Assembly: GCA_017509375.1 (NCBI GenBank)
Contig: JAFWPT010000498.1
Location: 1-6,058, forward strand
Length of the DNA stretch: 6,058 nt
Direction: 5' to 3'
DNA from: Bacteroidales bacterium
GTDB taxonomy: Bacteria; Bacteroidota; Bacteroidia; Bacteroidales; UBA932
Below the pieces are notes generated by a model. That model was not told the DNA's origin. It saw nothing but the letters and a program-made list of their open reading frames with translations, and ran no database searches. Of the stretch, positions 5,473 to 6,058 are shown in pieces (position 1 is the stretch's first letter; the number at the start of each line of letters is the position of its first letter). The position numbers and the translations under genes were made by a program.

Positions 5473-6058
5473 ACTGAGTCAGTTGTGTTATTGTCTGCTC
5501 CAGCGGGCCGTTGTTGCTGACACATACCTCCGCTGCCTTCCGGTAGAAGGGAAGGCGTTTGGTGTACAATGCCTCCAGGGCGGTCCTGCCGCTGGAGAGG
5601 GGCCGGTCTGCAGTGGGGGTCAGGAGAGCAAGGTCCCTCTGAATCAGGCAGATGATGCCGTTGTGCTTGAGCATCCGTACGTTTCCGTCGTTCAAGACGG
5701 CTCCTCCGCCGGTGGCGATTATGGCACCCTGCTCCGTAGCTACAGATTCGATAGCCGCAGTTTCCCGGAGACGGAAGCCGGCTTCTCCCTCCCGGGAGAA
5801 AATCTCCGGAATTTCCATCCCGGCCTGGAGGGAGATGATTTCGTCTATGTCGATGAAAGCCCGGCCGGTTCTTGCGGCTAATAGACGGCCGGTGCTGCTT
5901 TTTCCGCAGGAGGGCATTCCTATGAGCACCAGATTGCGTTTGCTTTTCAGGATGCGGGAATAAACGGCCTCCGAACTGCTTTCCGGAAAGCTGGTCCCAT
6001 CGAACAGCTCACGTGCGCGAACTGCCTGACCTACAAGCATGTAGTTACCTCCATCAGA
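5462..6058 (-). CDS. aroK: AroE-AroK fusion: shikimate dehydrogenase C-terminus joined to complete shikimate kinase, 5' end cut by window
   Basis: The frame is open from the window edge at 6058 to a TAA at 5462-5464: 199 codons, the 5' end missing. The first ~21 residues, with DGG followed after two residues by MLVGQAVRARELFDG, match the C-terminal helix of shikimate dehydrogenase (usual form DGxxMLVxQAxxAFELWxG). After a linker (about 22-40) comes a full shikimate kinase, which phosphorylates shikimate using ATP. It has Walker A GMPSCGKSS (47-55), FIDIDEI with D70 and D72, GFRLRE with R96, the GGG loop (117-119), lid TADRPL with R152, and the KRLPFY segment near 167-172. These equal the shikimate-binding Asp34, Arg58 and Gly80-82 of the M. 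tuberculosis enzyme. A shorter reading from ATG 6040 is possible but would begin inside the AroE helix with no gene boundary, so the fusion reading is preferred. It is the first visible gene of the operon; its stop lies 11 bp into tyrA. Confidence 0.9.
   Translation of the reverse strand, partial: SDGGNYMLVGQAVRARELFDGTSFPESSSEAVYSRILKSKRNLVLIGMPSCGKSSTGRLLAARTGRAFIDIDEIISLQAGMEIPEIFSREGEAGFRLRETAAIESVATEQGAIIATGGGAVLNDGNVRMLKHNGIICLIQRDLALLTPTADRPLSSGRTALEALYTKRLPFYRKAAEVCVSNNGPLEQTITQLTQYVD

Noticed and set aside
5426..5881. Plus-strand reading frame of 151 codons opposite shikimate kinase
   Set aside because: Antisense shadow of the kinase, which has Walker A and substrate-binding motifs in order.
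5462..6040. Shikimate kinase as a stand-alone gene starting at ATG 6040
   Set aside because: The residues at and before this ATG match the AroE C-terminal helix and the frame is open to the edge, so the ATG is internal.

Overview
The window looks like a chromosomal segment of a gut-type Bacteroidota (probably Bacteroidales). The basis is a PCMD-domain exported protein, a LytS-type kinase next to a LytTR regulator of Bacteroidota style, a lipoprotein with a Cthe_2159-like carbohydrate-binding domain, and an exact TAnnTTTG -7 promoter element. No homology search was possible, so all family calls rest on motifs and recalled family sequences. Both ends of the window cut genes.

Left half (1-3592): two divergent units share a 124-bp intergenic region (873-996). 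Leftward runs a lipoprotein gene that is cut by the window start. Rightward runs a three-gene operon: membrane histidine kinase, LytTR response regulator, and secreted PCMD protein. Both junctions in this operon are 4-bp ATGA overlaps, so the exported protein is tied translationally to the two-component system. The intergenic region holds two identical 9-bp direct repeats (TCAGTGAAC) separated by exactly 12 bp. That is the geometry of LytTR operators, and the repeats sit just upstream of the candidate kinase promoter. I infer that the regulator binds here, controlling its own operon and possibly the divergent lipoprotein. Together the genes look like a small sensing and response module for an envelope or glycan ligand. 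This module is the most novel content of the window.

Right half (3589-6058, minus strand): an aromatic amino acid operon reads leftward. It begins with a gene whose visible part is the last ~21 residues of shikimate dehydrogenase (AroE) fused in frame to a complete shikimate kinase (AroK). Prephenate dehydrogenase (TyrA) follows with an 11-bp overlap, then a type I DAHP synthase after a 3-bp gap. The operon thus covers shikimate pathway steps 1, 4 and 5 and the tyrosine branch. Its proteins resemble, from memory, those of gut Clostridia more than the usual Bacteroides enzymes, which raises the possibility of transfer.

The two halves meet tail to tail: the PCMD and DAHP synthase stop codons overlap in the tetranucleotide TTAG, leaving no intergenic terminator. 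No RNA genes, CRISPR arrays, insertion sequences or stretches over 300 bp without a gene were seen.
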